64,000 nt of DNA from NCBI RefSeq assembly GCF_014203545.1, contig NZ_JACHJG010000013.1, positions 186,001-250,000 of the forward strand, given 5' to 3'. Below the pieces are notes generated by a model, which ran no database searches, had not been told where the DNA came from, and worked only from the letters and a program-made list of their open reading frames with translations. Position 1 is the stretch's first letter. Every line of letters begins with the position of its first letter. Below, piece by piece: positions 34,271 to 42,998 of this stretch. The position numbers and the translations under genes were made by a program. The DNA is from Streptomyces netropsis (lineage in GTDB: Bacteria > Actinomycetota > Actinomycetes > Streptomycetales > Streptomycetaceae).

Positions 34271-34783
34271 CTAACGGCCGAGGAGCCCGGCGAAACCTCC
34301 GGAGCGGGCGATCTCCTCGAGGTCGTCCAGCGCCTGTCGGGCGTGCCCGGCGGCGACGGGGTCGCGCTCGGCGATGCCGCTCTCGTCGAACTCGTCCTCG
34401 TCCAGGCGCAGTACCGTGGCCCCGTCGGCCGAGAGCCACAGGTCGAGGTCCAGGTCGGTGACGACGAGGCCGTCCGCCTCGACGCGGGCGGGGCGGGTGA
34501 CGTCGCAGTACCAGCCCTTCACGGCCCCGGCGGCGTCCCGCACCTCCTTGACGGCGTACCAGCGGTCGCGCCAGTAGTGCTCGGTGAACACGTCACCCTT
34601 CTCGAACCGCACGAAGCCGAAGTCCCGGGTGTCGGCGCCCGCCCACGGGGCGCGCACCACGACGTGCGTGCCGTCGTCGCGCACGACGGTGGCGGGATAC
34701 CGCACCTCGGGCCGGGGCTCCTTGACCAGCCTCACCGTCACCGCGTCGCCCGCCGTCAGCGTCCCGCTCATGGTCCCGCTCAT
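34271..34783 (-). CDS. DUF402 domain-containing protein
   Basis: A 170-residue protein whose C-terminal ~110 residues match the DUF402 fold (WYAVKEVRDAAGAVKGWYCD, TRPARVEADGLVVTDLDLDLWL, VLRLDEDEFDESG), a metal-binding phosphohydrolase-like domain seen in nucleoside di/triphosphatases and RNA-related proteins. The acidic D/E cluster fits Mg binding. ATG 34783 has GGGGAG eight bases upstream; a second ATG four codons later is possible. It lies upstream of a repeat/hairpin terminator. Its biological role is unknown. Confidence 0.82.
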   Translation of the reverse strand: MSGTMSGTLTAGDAVTVRLVKEPRPEVRYPATVVRDDGTHVVVRAPWAGADTRDFGFVRFEKGDVFTEHYWRDRWYAVKEVRDAAGAVKGWYCDVTRPARVEADGLVVTDLDLDLWLSADGATVLRLDEDEFDESGIAERDPVAAGHARQALDDLEEIARSGGFAGLLGR

Positions 34784-34902
34784 GGAATCCGCTCCCCGTT
34801 CGTAGATCGTTCGGCGGCAGCTTCCTCCATGGCGGGATCCAGGGCCAATGGTTTTCGGGACCGGTCGACCGGCCGACGGCGCACGGCCCCGGGTTCCCGC
34901 GT

Positions 34903-36039
34903 TCAGACGGCCATCGGGACCGGGCGCTGGTCCGGGCCGTTGTAGGCACCGAGGGGGCGGATCAGGGCGTTGTGGTCGAGTTGCTCGGTGATGTGGGCGG
35001 TCCAGCCGGTGACGCGGCTCATGACGAAGATTGGTGTGAAGGCCGGGGTGTCGAAGCCCATCAGGTGGTAGGCGAGGCCCGCGGGGTAGTCGAGGTTGGG
35101 GTGGATGCCCTTGCGGTCGAGCACGGCGTGGCGGAGGGCGGTGTGCAACGCGGCCAGGCGGACCGCCTCCGGATCGCCGGTGCGGGCGACGAGCCGGTCG
35201 GTGGCCTCCTGCATGAGCGGGACGCGGGAGTCGCCGTGCTTGTAGACGCGATGGCCGAAACCCATGATCTTGCGCCGCGCGGCCAGAGCCCCGTCCAGCC
35301 ACTCCGCCGCCCGCCCCGGGTCGCCGATCTCCCGCAGCATGTGCATCACCGCTTCGTTGGCACCGCCGTGCAGGGGGCCCTTGAGCGCGCCGATGGCGGC
35401 GGTGACGGCGCTGTAGAGGTCGGAGAGGGTGGAGGTGACGACGCGGGCGGTGAAGGTGGAGGCGTTGAAGCTGTGTTCGGCGTAGAGGATGAGCGAGATC
35501 TCGAAGCAGCGGACCACCTCGGGCTCCGGGACCGCTCCGAAGCACATGTGGAAGAAGTTCTCGGCGAGCCCGAGTGCGGGGTCGGGGAGGATCGGGTCGA
35601 GGCCGCGGCGGCGACGGTGGTCGGCGGCCACCACCACGGGCAGCTTGGCCAGCAGGGTCAGCGACTTGGCGCGGTTCGCGGCGGGGCTGCCGTCGTCCTC
35701 GGTCGGGTCCTCGGCGCCGAACAGGCTGACCGCGGTGCGCAGGACGTCCATGGGGTGGCAGGTCGAGGGCAGCCGGGTCAGCAGTTCGGCGGTGGTGCGG
35801 CCCAGTGGTCGCAGGGCGCGTTCGCGGGTCTCGAACTCCCGCAGCTGGCCGGCGTCCGGGAGTTCACCGTAACGGAGCAGATAGGCGACCTCCTCGAAGG
35901 AACGGTGTGCGGCCAGTTCCTGTACGGGGTAGCCGCGGTAGGTGAGGGAGTTGGTCTCCTGGATCACGGTGGAGACGGCGGTGGTGTCGACGACGACACC
36001 GGCCAGTCCACGGTGGACGCCGGGCGGGTTGACGGTCAT
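34903..36039 (-). CDS. prpC: 2-methylcitrate synthase / citrate synthase
   Basis: A 378-residue citrate-synthase-family enzyme of the short bacterial type. Catalytic blocks are GPLHGGANEAVMHML, GFGHRVYKHGDSRVPLM and the Asp in PNLDYPAGLAYHLMGFD; YAEHSFNASTFTARV is the first His region. Placement directly after prpD and prpB on the same strand supports 2-methylcitrate synthase, which condenses propionyl-CoA with oxaloacetate, though such enzymes often also use acetyl-CoA. ATG 36039 is chosen over ATG 36045 because AAGGGG sits seven bases before it and too near the earlier codon. Confidence 0.9.
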   Translation of the reverse strand: MTVNPPGVHRGLAGVVVDTTAVSTVIQETNSLTYRGYPVQELAAHRSFEEVAYLLRYGELPDAGQLREFETRERALRPLGRTTAELLTRLPSTCHPMDVLRTAVSLFGAEDPTEDDGSPAANRAKSLTLLAKLPVVVAADHRRRRGLDPILPDPALGLAENFFHMCFGAVPEPEVVRCFEISLILYAEHSFNASTFTARVVTSTLSDLYSAVTAAIGALKGPLHGGANEAVMHMLREIGDPGRAAEWLDGALAARRKIMGFGHRVYKHGDSRVPLMQEATDRLVARTGDPEAVRLAALHTALRHAVLDRKGIHPNLDYPAGLAYHLMGFDTPAFTPIFVMSRVTGWTAHITEQLDHNALIRPLGAYNGPDQRPVPMAV

Positions 36040-36056
36040 GGGCATGCCCCTTCTCG

Positions 36057-36125
36057 GGTGCCGGGCGGGTCTCAGGTGCCGGGCTGGTCTCTCAGGTGCC
36101 GGGCGGATCTCAGGTGCCGGGCGAG
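36057..36125. repeat. Short tandem repeat GGTGCCGGGC... across prpB end and prpC leader
   Basis: Four copies of an 18-20-bp unit (GGTGCCGGGCGGGTCTCA and variants) start at 36057, 36075, 36095 and 36113. The prpB stop codon and last residues fall inside the final copies, and the rest fills the prpB-prpC gap. It may be replication slippage; copy number could vary between strains. Confidence 0.85.
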
Positions 36126-37015
36126 AGGGTGAAGTCGAAGACGGCCGAGTCGAAGGCCGTGTACTCCTCGTAGCCGAGGAGCTCGTAGAGCCGTGAACGG
36201 GTCTGCATACGCGGCAGCAGGGACGCCTGGGTGCCGTCGGCGGCGATCGCGCGCAGGCCGTCCTCGACGGCACCCATCGCGAGCCGCAGCAGGGTGACGG
36301 GGTAGAGGGCGATGTTGTAGCCGAGGTTCTCCAGCGTGGTGGCGTCCAGCAGCGGGCCCTTGCCGAACTCGGTCATATTGGCGAGCAGCGGCACGTCCAC
36401 GGCCTCGCGGAACGCCTCGAACTCGCCCTCGTCGGCGAGCGCCTCCGGGAAGACCGCGTCGGCGCCCGCGTCCACGTACGCCTTGGCCCGGTCGATCGCC
36501 GCCGCCAGACCCTCGACCGCGCGGGCGTCGGTGCGGGCCATGAGCAGGAAGTCCGCGTCGCGGCGGGCGCGGGCGGCGGCCTGCAGCCGACGGACCATGT
36601 CCGCGCGCGGGACGACCGACTTTCCGTCGAGATGACCGCATCGCTTGGGGTTGACCTGGTCCTCCAGGTGGAGCCCGGCCAGGCCCGCGTCCTCCATCAG
36701 CTGCACGGTGCGGGCGGCGTTCATCGGCTCGCCGAAGCCGGTGTCCGCGTCGATCAGGGCGGGCAGATCGGTGACGCGGGTGATCTGCTGCGCGCGGGCG
36801 GCGATCTCCGTGGAGGTGGTCAGTCCGATGTCGGGCAGCCCGAGGTCGGCGGCGAGTACGGCTCCGGAGAGGTAGACGGCCTCGAAGCCGGTCTCCTGGA
36901 CGAGCCGGGCCGACAGCGGGTTGATCGCCCCAGGCATCCGCAGCAGCCGGCCCGAGGCGAGCCGCTCCCGGAAGGCGCGGCGTCGCGATCCGGGGGTGGT
37001 GTGGGTGTGCAGCAT
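36110..37015 (-). CDS. prpB: 2-methylisocitrate lyase
   Basis: A 301-residue lyase of the isocitrate-lyase/PEP-mutase superfamily, splitting 2-methylisocitrate into pyruvate and succinate in the methylcitrate cycle. Landmarks are GAINPLSARLVQETGFEAVY, LIDADTGFGEPMNAARTV and the catalytic NPKRCGHLDGKSVV with the active-site Cys; FLLMARTDARAVEGL follows. ATG 37015 overlaps the prpD stop by one base (TGATG), so the two are translationally coupled. The C-terminus lies in a tandem repeat shared with the prpC leader. Confidence 0.95.
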   Translation of the reverse strand: MLHTHTTPGSRRRAFRERLASGRLLRMPGAINPLSARLVQETGFEAVYLSGAVLAADLGLPDIGLTTSTEIAARAQQITRVTDLPALIDADTGFGEPMNAARTVQLMEDAGLAGLHLEDQVNPKRCGHLDGKSVVPRADMVRRLQAAARARRDADFLLMARTDARAVEGLAAAIDRAKAYVDAGADAVFPEALADEGEFEAFREAVDVPLLANMTEFGKGPLLDATTLENLGYNIALYPVTLLRLAMGAVEDGLRAIAADGTQASLLPRMQTRSRLYELLGYEEYTAFDSAVFDFTLSPGT

Positions 37016-38535
37016 CAGAACAGGCCTTTCGGGAGCCGGGCGTCGTCCGCGGCGAGGGCGTCGGTGTCGACGGCGGGGAAGAGGGCGTCCAGGCCGGCGG
37101 GGTCCAGCTCGGCCAGCCGGCCCGCCGCGTCCAGGAACCGTTCCCGCGCGTCCGCCGCGACCACGCCCTCGGCCAGGGTGTGGAACTTGGCCGTGTACCC
37201 GTCGCGGTCGAAGGGCCGGGCCCCGGCGGGGTGGGCGTCGGCGACGGCGAGTTCGTCCTCGATCACCGTGCCGTCGGCCAGGGTGATCACGGCCCGCCCG
37301 CCGAAGGCCCGGCGCGCCGGGTCGGGGTCGTGGTAGCGGCGGGTCCACTCCGGGTCCTCGACCGTGGAGATCTTCCGCCACAGCTCGACGGTCCCGGGCC
37401 GCCGGGCGCGCTCGGGGGCGTAGGAGCGCTCGTGGTGCCAGCTGCCGTCCTCCAGGGCGACGGCGAAGATGTACGGAACGGAGTGGTCGAGGGTCTCCCG
37501 GCCGGCGGCGGGGTCGTACTTCTGCGGGTCGCCGGAGCCGGAGCCGATGACGTGGTGCGTGTGGTGGCTGGTGTGCAGCACGATCTCGCGCACCCGCTCC
37601 GGCGGCCCGGTCCGCTCCCGCAGCCGCCGGGCCAGGTCGATGACGGCCTGCGCCTGGTACTCGGCGGAGTGCTCCTTGGTGTATGTGTCGAGGATCCCGC
37701 GCCGCGCCTCGCCGGGTTCGGGAAGGGACACGGTGTACGAGGTGGCGGGGCCGCCCAGCATCCAGGCGAGGAAGCCGTCCTCGCCCTCGTACACCGGGGA
37801 GGGCGAGGTCTCGCCGCGCATCGCCCGGTCCACGGCCTCGACGGCGGCCTTCCCGGCGAAGGCGGGGGCGTAGGCCTTCCAGCTGGAGATCTCGCCCTTG
37901 CGGGACTGCCGGGTGGCGGTGGTGGTGTGCACGGCCTGCTGGACCGCCTGGTGGACGACTGCGACGGGCAGGCGCAGCAGGGCCCCGAGGCCGCAGGCGG
38001 TGGCGGCGCTCAGGTGGGCGACGTGGTCGATCCGGTGTTCGTGCAGGCAGATGCCCTTGACCAGCGCGACGTGGATCTCGTACGCGGCGATGATGCCGCG
38101 CAGCAGGTCGGCGCCGCGACGGCCGGTGTGCTGGGCGACGGCCAGCAGGGGCGGGATGTTGTCGCCGGGGTGGGAGTAGTCGGCGGCCAGGAAGGTGTCG
38201 TGGAAGTCCAGTTCGCGCACGGCCGTACCGTTCGCCCAGGCGGCCCACTCGGGTGACACGCGGAGGCCCGGCGCCGCGCCGAACACCGAGGCCCCGGGCG
38301 CGGCGCGGTGGGGCAGTGCCTGGGCGCGGGCGACGGCCACCGGGCGGCGGCGCAGCGAGGCGACGGCGACGGCCGCGTTGTCGACGACGCGGTTGACGGC
38401 CATGGCCGCGGACGGGGCGTCGAGGTCCGGGGCGTCCGGGGTTCCGGTGGCGGCGGCGGCCAGTTTCCAGGCGAGCTGTTCCTCGCGCGGCAGCCGGGCG
38501 GCGCTGGGGTGGACGCGTACCTGATGGTTGATCAC
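37015..38535 (-). CDS. prpD: MmgE/PrpD family 2-methylcitrate dehydratase
   Basis: A 506-residue MmgE/PrpD protein that dehydrates 2-methylcitrate to 2-methyl-cis-aconitate. Family stretches include LDFHDTFLAADYSHPGDNIP, HRIDHVAHLSAATACGLGAL, KGEISSWKAYAPAFAGKAAV and REIVLHTSHHTHHVIGSGSG. The start is GTG 38535 (VINHQVRVHPS) with GGAG six bases upstream; an upstream in-frame extension to 38613 is unlike the family. It heads the prpD-prpB-prpC operon, divergent from the XRE regulator across a 176-bp gap with a perfect inverted repeat. Confidence 0.94.
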   Translation of the reverse strand: MINHQVRVHPSAARLPREEQLAWKLAAAATGTPDAPDLDAPSAAMAVNRVVDNAAVAVASLRRRPVAVARAQALPHRAAPGASVFGAAPGLRVSPEWAAWANGTAVRELDFHDTFLAADYSHPGDNIPPLLAVAQHTGRRGADLLRGIIAAYEIHVALVKGICLHEHRIDHVAHLSAATACGLGALLRLPVAVVHQAVQQAVHTTTATRQSRKGEISSWKAYAPAFAGKAAVEAVDRAMRGETSPSPVYEGEDGFLAWMLGGPATSYTVSLPEPGEARRGILDTYTKEHSAEYQAQAVIDLARRLRERTGPPERVREIVLHTSHHTHHVIGSGSGDPQKYDPAAGRETLDHSVPYIFAVALEDGSWHHERSYAPERARRPGTVELWRKISTVEDPEWTRRYHDPDPARRAFGGRAVITLADGTVIEDELAVADAHPAGARPFDRDGYTAKFHTLAEGVVAADARERFLDAAGRLAELDPAGLDALFPAVDTDALAADDARLPKGLF

Positions 38536-38656
38536 GGGACTCCTCACGGCGTGCGGACGCGGTGTACGTGTCCGAGCCTGCCCGCCCCCGCCCTCGATCC
38601 GCGAGGGCTCCACCGTGTGGAATTCCGCCAGCCGTGAGCTGCGAATCTGTGAATTC

Positions 38657-38684
38657 TGCGAAAGGTGCGGATGCTACTTTCGCA
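38657..38684. promoter_or_regulatory. Operator candidate TGCGAAAG-N12-CTTTCGCA
   Basis: A perfect 8-bp inverted repeat with a 12-bp spacer in the divergent gap between prpD and its regulator gene, ending 27 bp before the regulator ATG. Position and symmetry suit an autoregulated operator for the adjacent ScfR-type protein. Confidence 0.7.
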
Positions 38685-38711
38685 CGACGGAACGGGAGAG
38701 GGGGCCACGGC

Positions 38712-40139
38712 ATGGCGCGTTCGGCCGGCCGGAAGATCTACGCGCACGCGAAGCTGCGCAGGCTCCGCCGTGAGCAGGGGATGAACCAGGTGGAGCTGGC
38801 CCGCGCGCTGGGCATCTCCACCAGCTATCTGAATCAGATCGAGCAGAGCCGGCGGCCGCTGACGGCCGCCGTGCTGCTACGGATCGCCGAGGTGCTGGGC
38901 GTCGACGCGGAGTTCTTCTCCGAGGCCGGCGAGGAGCGGCTCGCCACGGATCTGCGGGCCGCTCTCGGTGACGAGGCGTGCGGGGCGCCGCCGCCCGTCG
39001 AGGAGATCGCCGAGGTGGCCCGTGACCACCCGGAGGTGGCCCGCGCCCTCGTCTCCCTGCACCGGCGCTACCGGGACGCCGCCGAACGGGTCGCCGCGCT
39101 GGCCGCTCCCGGTGACCCGGCGGTCCTCCCGTCGGCCGAACCGCACGACGAGGTGCGGGACTTCTTCTACGACCACCACAACCACTTCGGCTCCCTCGAC
39201 GTCGCGGCCGAGCGGACCGCCCTGGAGCTGGAGCTGCGGCCGGGCCGGTCGGCGGACACGCTGGCCGCCCGGCTCGCCGCCCGCCACGGGGTCAAGGTCG
39301 TCCAGGCCTCCCCGGCCCGGTCGGCCGACGCCCGGCGTTTCGACGCGGAGTCGGGGCTGGTCTTCCTGTCGCCATGGCTCAGCGACGGCCAGCGCGCGTT
39401 CCAGCTCGCCACGCAGATCGCCCTGTTGGAGCACGGCCCGCTGCTCGACGCGCTCGCCGGGAGCGCCGGACCGTCCTCTCCGGAGTCCCTGGCGCTCGCC
39501 CGGATCGGCCTGGCCGACTACTTCGCGGGCGCGCTGCTCATGCCGTACACGGCCTTCCACACGGCTGCCGAGAAGCTGCGCTACGACGTGGAACTGCTGC
39601 AGACCCGCTTCGGTGTCGGTTTCGAGACCGTGTGCCACCGGCTCAGCACCCTCCAGCGGACCGGGCGGCGCGGGGTGCCGTTCTCCTTCCTGCGGGTGGA
39701 CCGGGCCGGCAACATCTCCAAGCGGCAGTCCGCGACGGACTTCCACTTCTCCCGGCTCGGCGGCACGTGTCCGCTGTGGACGGTGTACGAGGCGTTCTCG
39801 GCACCCGGCCGGATCCTCACCCAGGTGGCCGAGATGCCGGACGGCAAGCGGTACTTCTGGATAGCGCGCACGGTGACCCGCGGCGGCCCCGGCCATCACG
39901 CGCCGCGGGCGGATTTCGCGGTGGCACTCGGCTGCGAGGTCCGCCATGCGGCGCGTCTGGTCTATGCGGAGGGAATCGCCCTGGACGATCCACGGGCGGC
40001 CACGCCGATCGGGTTGGGGTGCCGGATCTGTGAGCGGAGGGACTGCGCGCAGCGGGCCCGGCCGCCGGCGGGCGGAAAACTCGCCATCGACCCGGACCGC
40101 CGGACCCGCGTGCCGTATCCGGTGGTGGGCGGTGAGTGA
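38712..40139 (+). CDS. XRE-family short-chain acyl-CoA regulator (ScfR/MccR-like), probable prp activator
   Basis: A 475-residue regulator with an N-terminal Cro/CI helix-turn-helix (KLRRLRREQGMNQVELARAL, GISTSYLNQIEQSRRPLT) and the long C-terminal DUF2083/ScfR domain (FETVCHRLSTLQRTGRRGVP, KRQSATDFHFSRLGGTCPLW) ending in a Cys-containing GCRICERRDC motif. Relatives control propionate and acetate genes and are thought to sense short-chain acyl-CoA. It is divergent from prpDBC, and an 8-bp inverted repeat lies between. A paralogue sits at 46089-47498 beside isocitrate lyase. ATG 38712 is used; the upstream codons are not family-like. Confidence 0.9.
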   Translation: MARSAGRKIYAHAKLRRLRREQGMNQVELARALGISTSYLNQIEQSRRPLTAAVLLRIAEVLGVDAEFFSEAGEERLATDLRAALGDEACGAPPPVEEIAEVARDHPEVARALVSLHRRYRDAAERVAALAAPGDPAVLPSAEPHDEVRDFFYDHHNHFGSLDVAAERTALELELRPGRSADTLAARLAARHGVKVVQASPARSADARRFDAESGLVFLSPWLSDGQRAFQLATQIALLEHGPLLDALAGSAGPSSPESLALARIGLADYFAGALLMPYTAFHTAAEKLRYDVELLQTRFGVGFETVCHRLSTLQRTGRRGVPFSFLRVDRAGNISKRQSATDFHFSRLGGTCPLWTVYEAFSAPGRILTQVAEMPDGKRYFWIARTVTRGGPGHHAPRADFAVALGCEVRHAARLVYAEGIALDDPRAATPIGLGCRICERRDCAQRARPPAGGKLAIDPDRRTRVPYPVVGGE

Positions 40140-40179
40140 GGCGCCGCGGCACCCGGCCCGCCCGGCGATCGAGGGCGAA

Positions 40180-40209
40180 GGGGGCCCGGGTGCTTGCACC
40201 CGGGCCCCC
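40180..40209. terminator. Terminator hairpin between convergent genes
   Basis: GGGGGCCCGGGTGC (40180-40193) and GCACCCGGGCCCCC (40196-40209) form a perfect 14-bp stem around two T bases, between the convergent ScfR regulator and enoyl-CoA hydratase genes. Confidence 0.85.
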
Positions 40210-40216
40210 GGCCCCG

Positions 40217-40990
40217 CTACCGGTGCGTGAACTCCGGCGGTCGCTTCTCCACGAACGCCGCCATCCCTTCCTTCTGGTCCGCGACGGCGAACACCGCGTG
40301 GAAGAGCCTGCGTTCGAACCGCACGCCCTCCGCCAGGGTCGTCTCGAAGGCGCGGTTGACCGCTTCCTTGGCCATCATCGCGACCGGCGCCGACATCCCG
40401 GCCACGGTCCCGGCCACCGCGAGTGCCTCGTCGAGGAGGTCGTCCGCCGGCACGATCCGGGAGACCAGCCCGGCCCGTTCGGCCTCCGCCGCGTCCATGG
40501 TGCGGCCCGTCAGACACAGCTCCATGGCCTTGGCCTTGCCGACCGCGCGGGTCAGCCGCTGTGAACCGCCGATACCGGGGATCACACCGAGCTTGATCTC
40601 CGGCTGGCCGAAGACCGCGGTGTCGGAGGCGAGCAGGATGTCGCAGAGCATGGCGAGCTCGCAGCCGCCGCCGAGGGCGTAGCCGGAGACGGCCGCGACG
40701 GTGGGCGTGCGGAGTTCACCGAGCCGGTCCCAGGCGGTGAACCAGTCGCTGAGGTACATGTCCATGTACCCCTGCGGCCGCATCTCCTTGATGTCGGCCC
40801 CGGCCGCGAACGCCTTCGGTGAGCCGGTGAGGACGATGCAGCCGATGTCGGGGTCGCGGTCGAGTGCGGCCGTGGCCTCGACGACCTCGTTCATGACCTG
40901 GAGGTTGAGGGCGTTGAGGGCCTTCGGCCGGTTGAGTGTGACGAGGGCCGTGCGGCCCTTGCGCTCGACGAGGATGGTCTCGTAGGTCAT
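40217..40990 (-). CDS. Enoyl-CoA hydratase
   Basis: A 257-residue crotonase-fold enzyme hydrating 2,3-enoyl-CoA, here most likely methacrylyl-CoA in valine breakdown. The oxyanion-hole blocks KAFAAGADIKEM and YALGGGCELAMLCDI and the catalytic Glu regions (FGQPEIKLGVIPGIGGSQRL) are intact. ATG 40990 overlaps the mmsB stop by four bases. It is the last gene of the five-gene mmsA operon and ends before a strong hairpin. Confidence 0.94.
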   Translation of the reverse strand: MTYETILVERKGRTALVTLNRPKALNALNLQVMNEVVEATAALDRDPDIGCIVLTGSPKAFAAGADIKEMRPQGYMDMYLSDWFTAWDRLGELRTPTVAAVSGYALGGGCELAMLCDILLASDTAVFGQPEIKLGVIPGIGGSQRLTRAVGKAKAMELCLTGRTMDAAEAERAGLVSRIVPADDLLDEALAVAGTVAGMSAPVAMMAKEAVNRAFETTLAEGVRFERRLFHAVFAVADQKEGMAAFVEKRPPEFTHR

Positions 40991-41922
40991 GCGCTGGTCG
41001 TTCCGTTCTCTTCGGTGTCCTGCGTGGACCGGTCCCTGATCGTCCGGATGATCCCGGAGAAGTCCTCCGCGGCCCCCGGTCCCTCGGCGAATTCCGCGTA
41101 CAGCTCCGCGGCCCGCAGACCGAGTTCGGCGTGCACCCCGCCCGCGCGGAGGGCGTTGGCGGCGAGGCCGAGGTCCTTGGCCATCAGGGGCGCGGCGAAG
41201 CCGGGCCGGTAGTCGCGGCCCGCGGGGCTGCCCGGGACGGGGCCGGGGACCGGGCAGTTGACGGTGAGGGCCCAGCACTGGCCGGACGCGGTGGAGGCGA
41301 CGTCGTAGAGGGCCTGATGGGACAGGCCGAGGCTCTCCCCGAGGACGAACGCCTCACTGACCGCGATCATCGAGATGCCGAGGATCATGTTGTTGCAGAT
41401 CTTGGCGGCCTGACCCGAGCCTGCCGCTCCGCAGTGGACGGCCTTCTTGCCCATCGCCGACAGCAGCGGCTCGGCCTGCGCGAACTCGGCCTCGCCGCCC
41501 CCGGCCATGAAGGTCAAGGTGGCGGCTTCCGCGCCCATCACACCGCCCGAGACGGGTGCGTCCAGGGCGCGGTGACCGGCCCGCGCCGCGGCGTCGTGGG
41601 CGGCACGGGCGTCGGCCACGTCGATGGTGGAGCAGTCGACGAAGAGGGTGCCGGGCTTCGCCGCCGCGAGCAGCCCCTCGTCCTGGTAGAGGGCGAGGAC
41701 ATGGCGGCCGGCGGGCAGCATGGTGATCACCACGTCCGCGCCCGCGGCGGCTTCGGCCGCGGAGGCGGCCGGCTCGACGCCGGCGGCCACGGCCGCCGCC
41801 AGGGACGCGGCCGACAGGTCGTAGCCGCGCACCCGGTGCCCGGCCTTGACGAGGTTGGCGGCCATCGGGCCACCCATGTGGCCGAGGCCGACGAAGCCGA
41901 CGACCGTGTTCACGGGGTTCAC
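40987..41922 (-). CDS. mmsB: 3-hydroxyisobutyrate dehydrogenase
   Basis: A 311-residue NAD-dependent beta-hydroxyacid dehydrogenase turning 3-hydroxyisobutyrate into methylmalonate semialdehyde. The Rossmann motif is GFVGLGHMGGPMAANL, the substrate loop DAPVSGGVMGAEAATL, and the catalytic Lys lies in GSGQAAKICNNMILG. The start is GTG 41922, with AGGAGG seven bases upstream and a four-base overlap with the previous gene; another GTG at 41913 is possible. Its product is the substrate of MmsA, encoded by the first gene of the operon. Confidence 0.95.
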   Translation of the reverse strand: MNPVNTVVGFVGLGHMGGPMAANLVKAGHRVRGYDLSAASLAAAVAAGVEPAASAAEAAAGADVVITMLPAGRHVLALYQDEGLLAAAKPGTLFVDCSTIDVADARAAHDAAARAGHRALDAPVSGGVMGAEAATLTFMAGGGEAEFAQAEPLLSAMGKKAVHCGAAGSGQAAKICNNMILGISMIAVSEAFVLGESLGLSHQALYDVASTASGQCWALTVNCPVPGPVPGSPAGRDYRPGFAAPLMAKDLGLAANALRAGGVHAELGLRAAELYAEFAEGPGAAEDFSGIIRTIRDRSTQDTEENGTTSA

Positions 41923-42998
41923 CAGGGCACCTCCTGCGGGGCGTTGTCGGCGAGGGAGAGTTCCCGGGCGCCGAGCGGTGCGAAGAACCGGGCCACGTCC
42001 GCCTCGCCGACCTCCGCGAGGGTCGCCGGGGACCAGCGCGGGGCGCGGTCCTTTTCGATCACCTGGGCGCGGATGCCCTCCACCAGGTCGGGGGCGGACA
42101 GGGCCGCGCAGGAGACGCGGTACTCCTGCTCCAGGACCCGCTCCAGCGGTCCGAGGTCCCGGGCGCGGCGCAGCGCGGCGAGGGTGACCTTCAGGGCGGT
42201 GGGCGACTTGGCGAGGATCGTCTCGGCGGCTTCCTTGGCGGCCGGGGTGCCCGCGGCGAGCAGCCGGTCGACGATCTCCTCGACGGTGTCGGCCGCGTAG
42301 CAGTGGTCGATCCACTCCCGGTCGGCGGCCAGCCGGCCCTCCGGTGCCTCGCGGACGTGGCGGGGCAGGACGTCGGACACGGCTCCGGCGGCGAGGTCCG
42401 CGGCGAGGGCGGGCAGTGCGTCCGCCGGTACGAAGTGGTCGGCGAGGCCGCACAGCAGGGCGTCCGCGGCGCCCATGGGTACTCCGGTGAGCCCGAGGTG
42501 CGTGCCGAGTTCCCCGGGGGCGAGGGCCAGCAGATAGGTGCCGCCCACGTCGGGCACGAAGCCGATGCCCGTCTCGGGCATCGCGACCTTGGAGCGCTCG
42601 GTGACGATCCGCACGCTGCCGTGGGCCGAGATCCCCACTCCCCCGCCCATCACGATGCCGTCCATGAGGGCGACGTACGGCTTGGGGTAGCGGGCGATGC
42701 GGGCGTTGAGCCGGTACTCGTCGCGCCAGAAGGCGGCCGAGGCGTCGCCGCCGGAGCGGGCGTCGGCGTGGATGGACCGGATGTCGCCGCCCGCGCACAG
42801 CCCGCGCCCGCCCGCGCCGGTGATCACGACGGTCTCGACGGCGGGGTCGTGCTCCCAGGTGGTGAGGGCCTCGTCGACGCGGCGCACCATGGTGTGGCTG
42901 AGGGCGTTGAGGGCCTTCGGCCGGTTGAGCGTGAGGTACGCGGCGCGGCCCTCGGTGCGCAGCAGTACGGAGTCGGCCGCCTCGTCCGTCGGGGTCAT
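41919..42998 (-). CDS. 3-hydroxyisobutyryl-CoA hydrolase (enoyl-CoA hydratase/isomerase family)
   Basis: A 359-residue crotonase-family protein. Length, the extended C-terminal part (AEVGEADVARFFAPLG) and motifs GGRGLCAGGDIRSIH, MDGIVMGGGVGISAHGS, VAMPETGIGFVPDVGGTYLL mark it as a 3-hydroxyisobutyryl-CoA hydrolase rather than a hydratase. It releases CoA from 3-hydroxyisobutyryl-CoA in valine degradation. ATG 42998 overlaps the acyl-CoA dehydrogenase stop (ATGA), and its stop overlaps mmsB by four bases. Confidence 0.9.
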   Translation of the reverse strand: MTPTDEAADSVLLRTEGRAAYLTLNRPKALNALSHTMVRRVDEALTTWEHDPAVETVVITGAGGRGLCAGGDIRSIHADARSGGDASAAFWRDEYRLNARIARYPKPYVALMDGIVMGGGVGISAHGSVRIVTERSKVAMPETGIGFVPDVGGTYLLALAPGELGTHLGLTGVPMGAADALLCGLADHFVPADALPALAADLAAGAVSDVLPRHVREAPEGRLAADREWIDHCYAADTVEEIVDRLLAAGTPAAKEAAETILAKSPTALKVTLAALRRARDLGPLERVLEQEYRVSCAALSAPDLVEGIRAQVIEKDRAPRWSPATLAEVGEADVARFFAPLGARELSLADNAPQEVPW

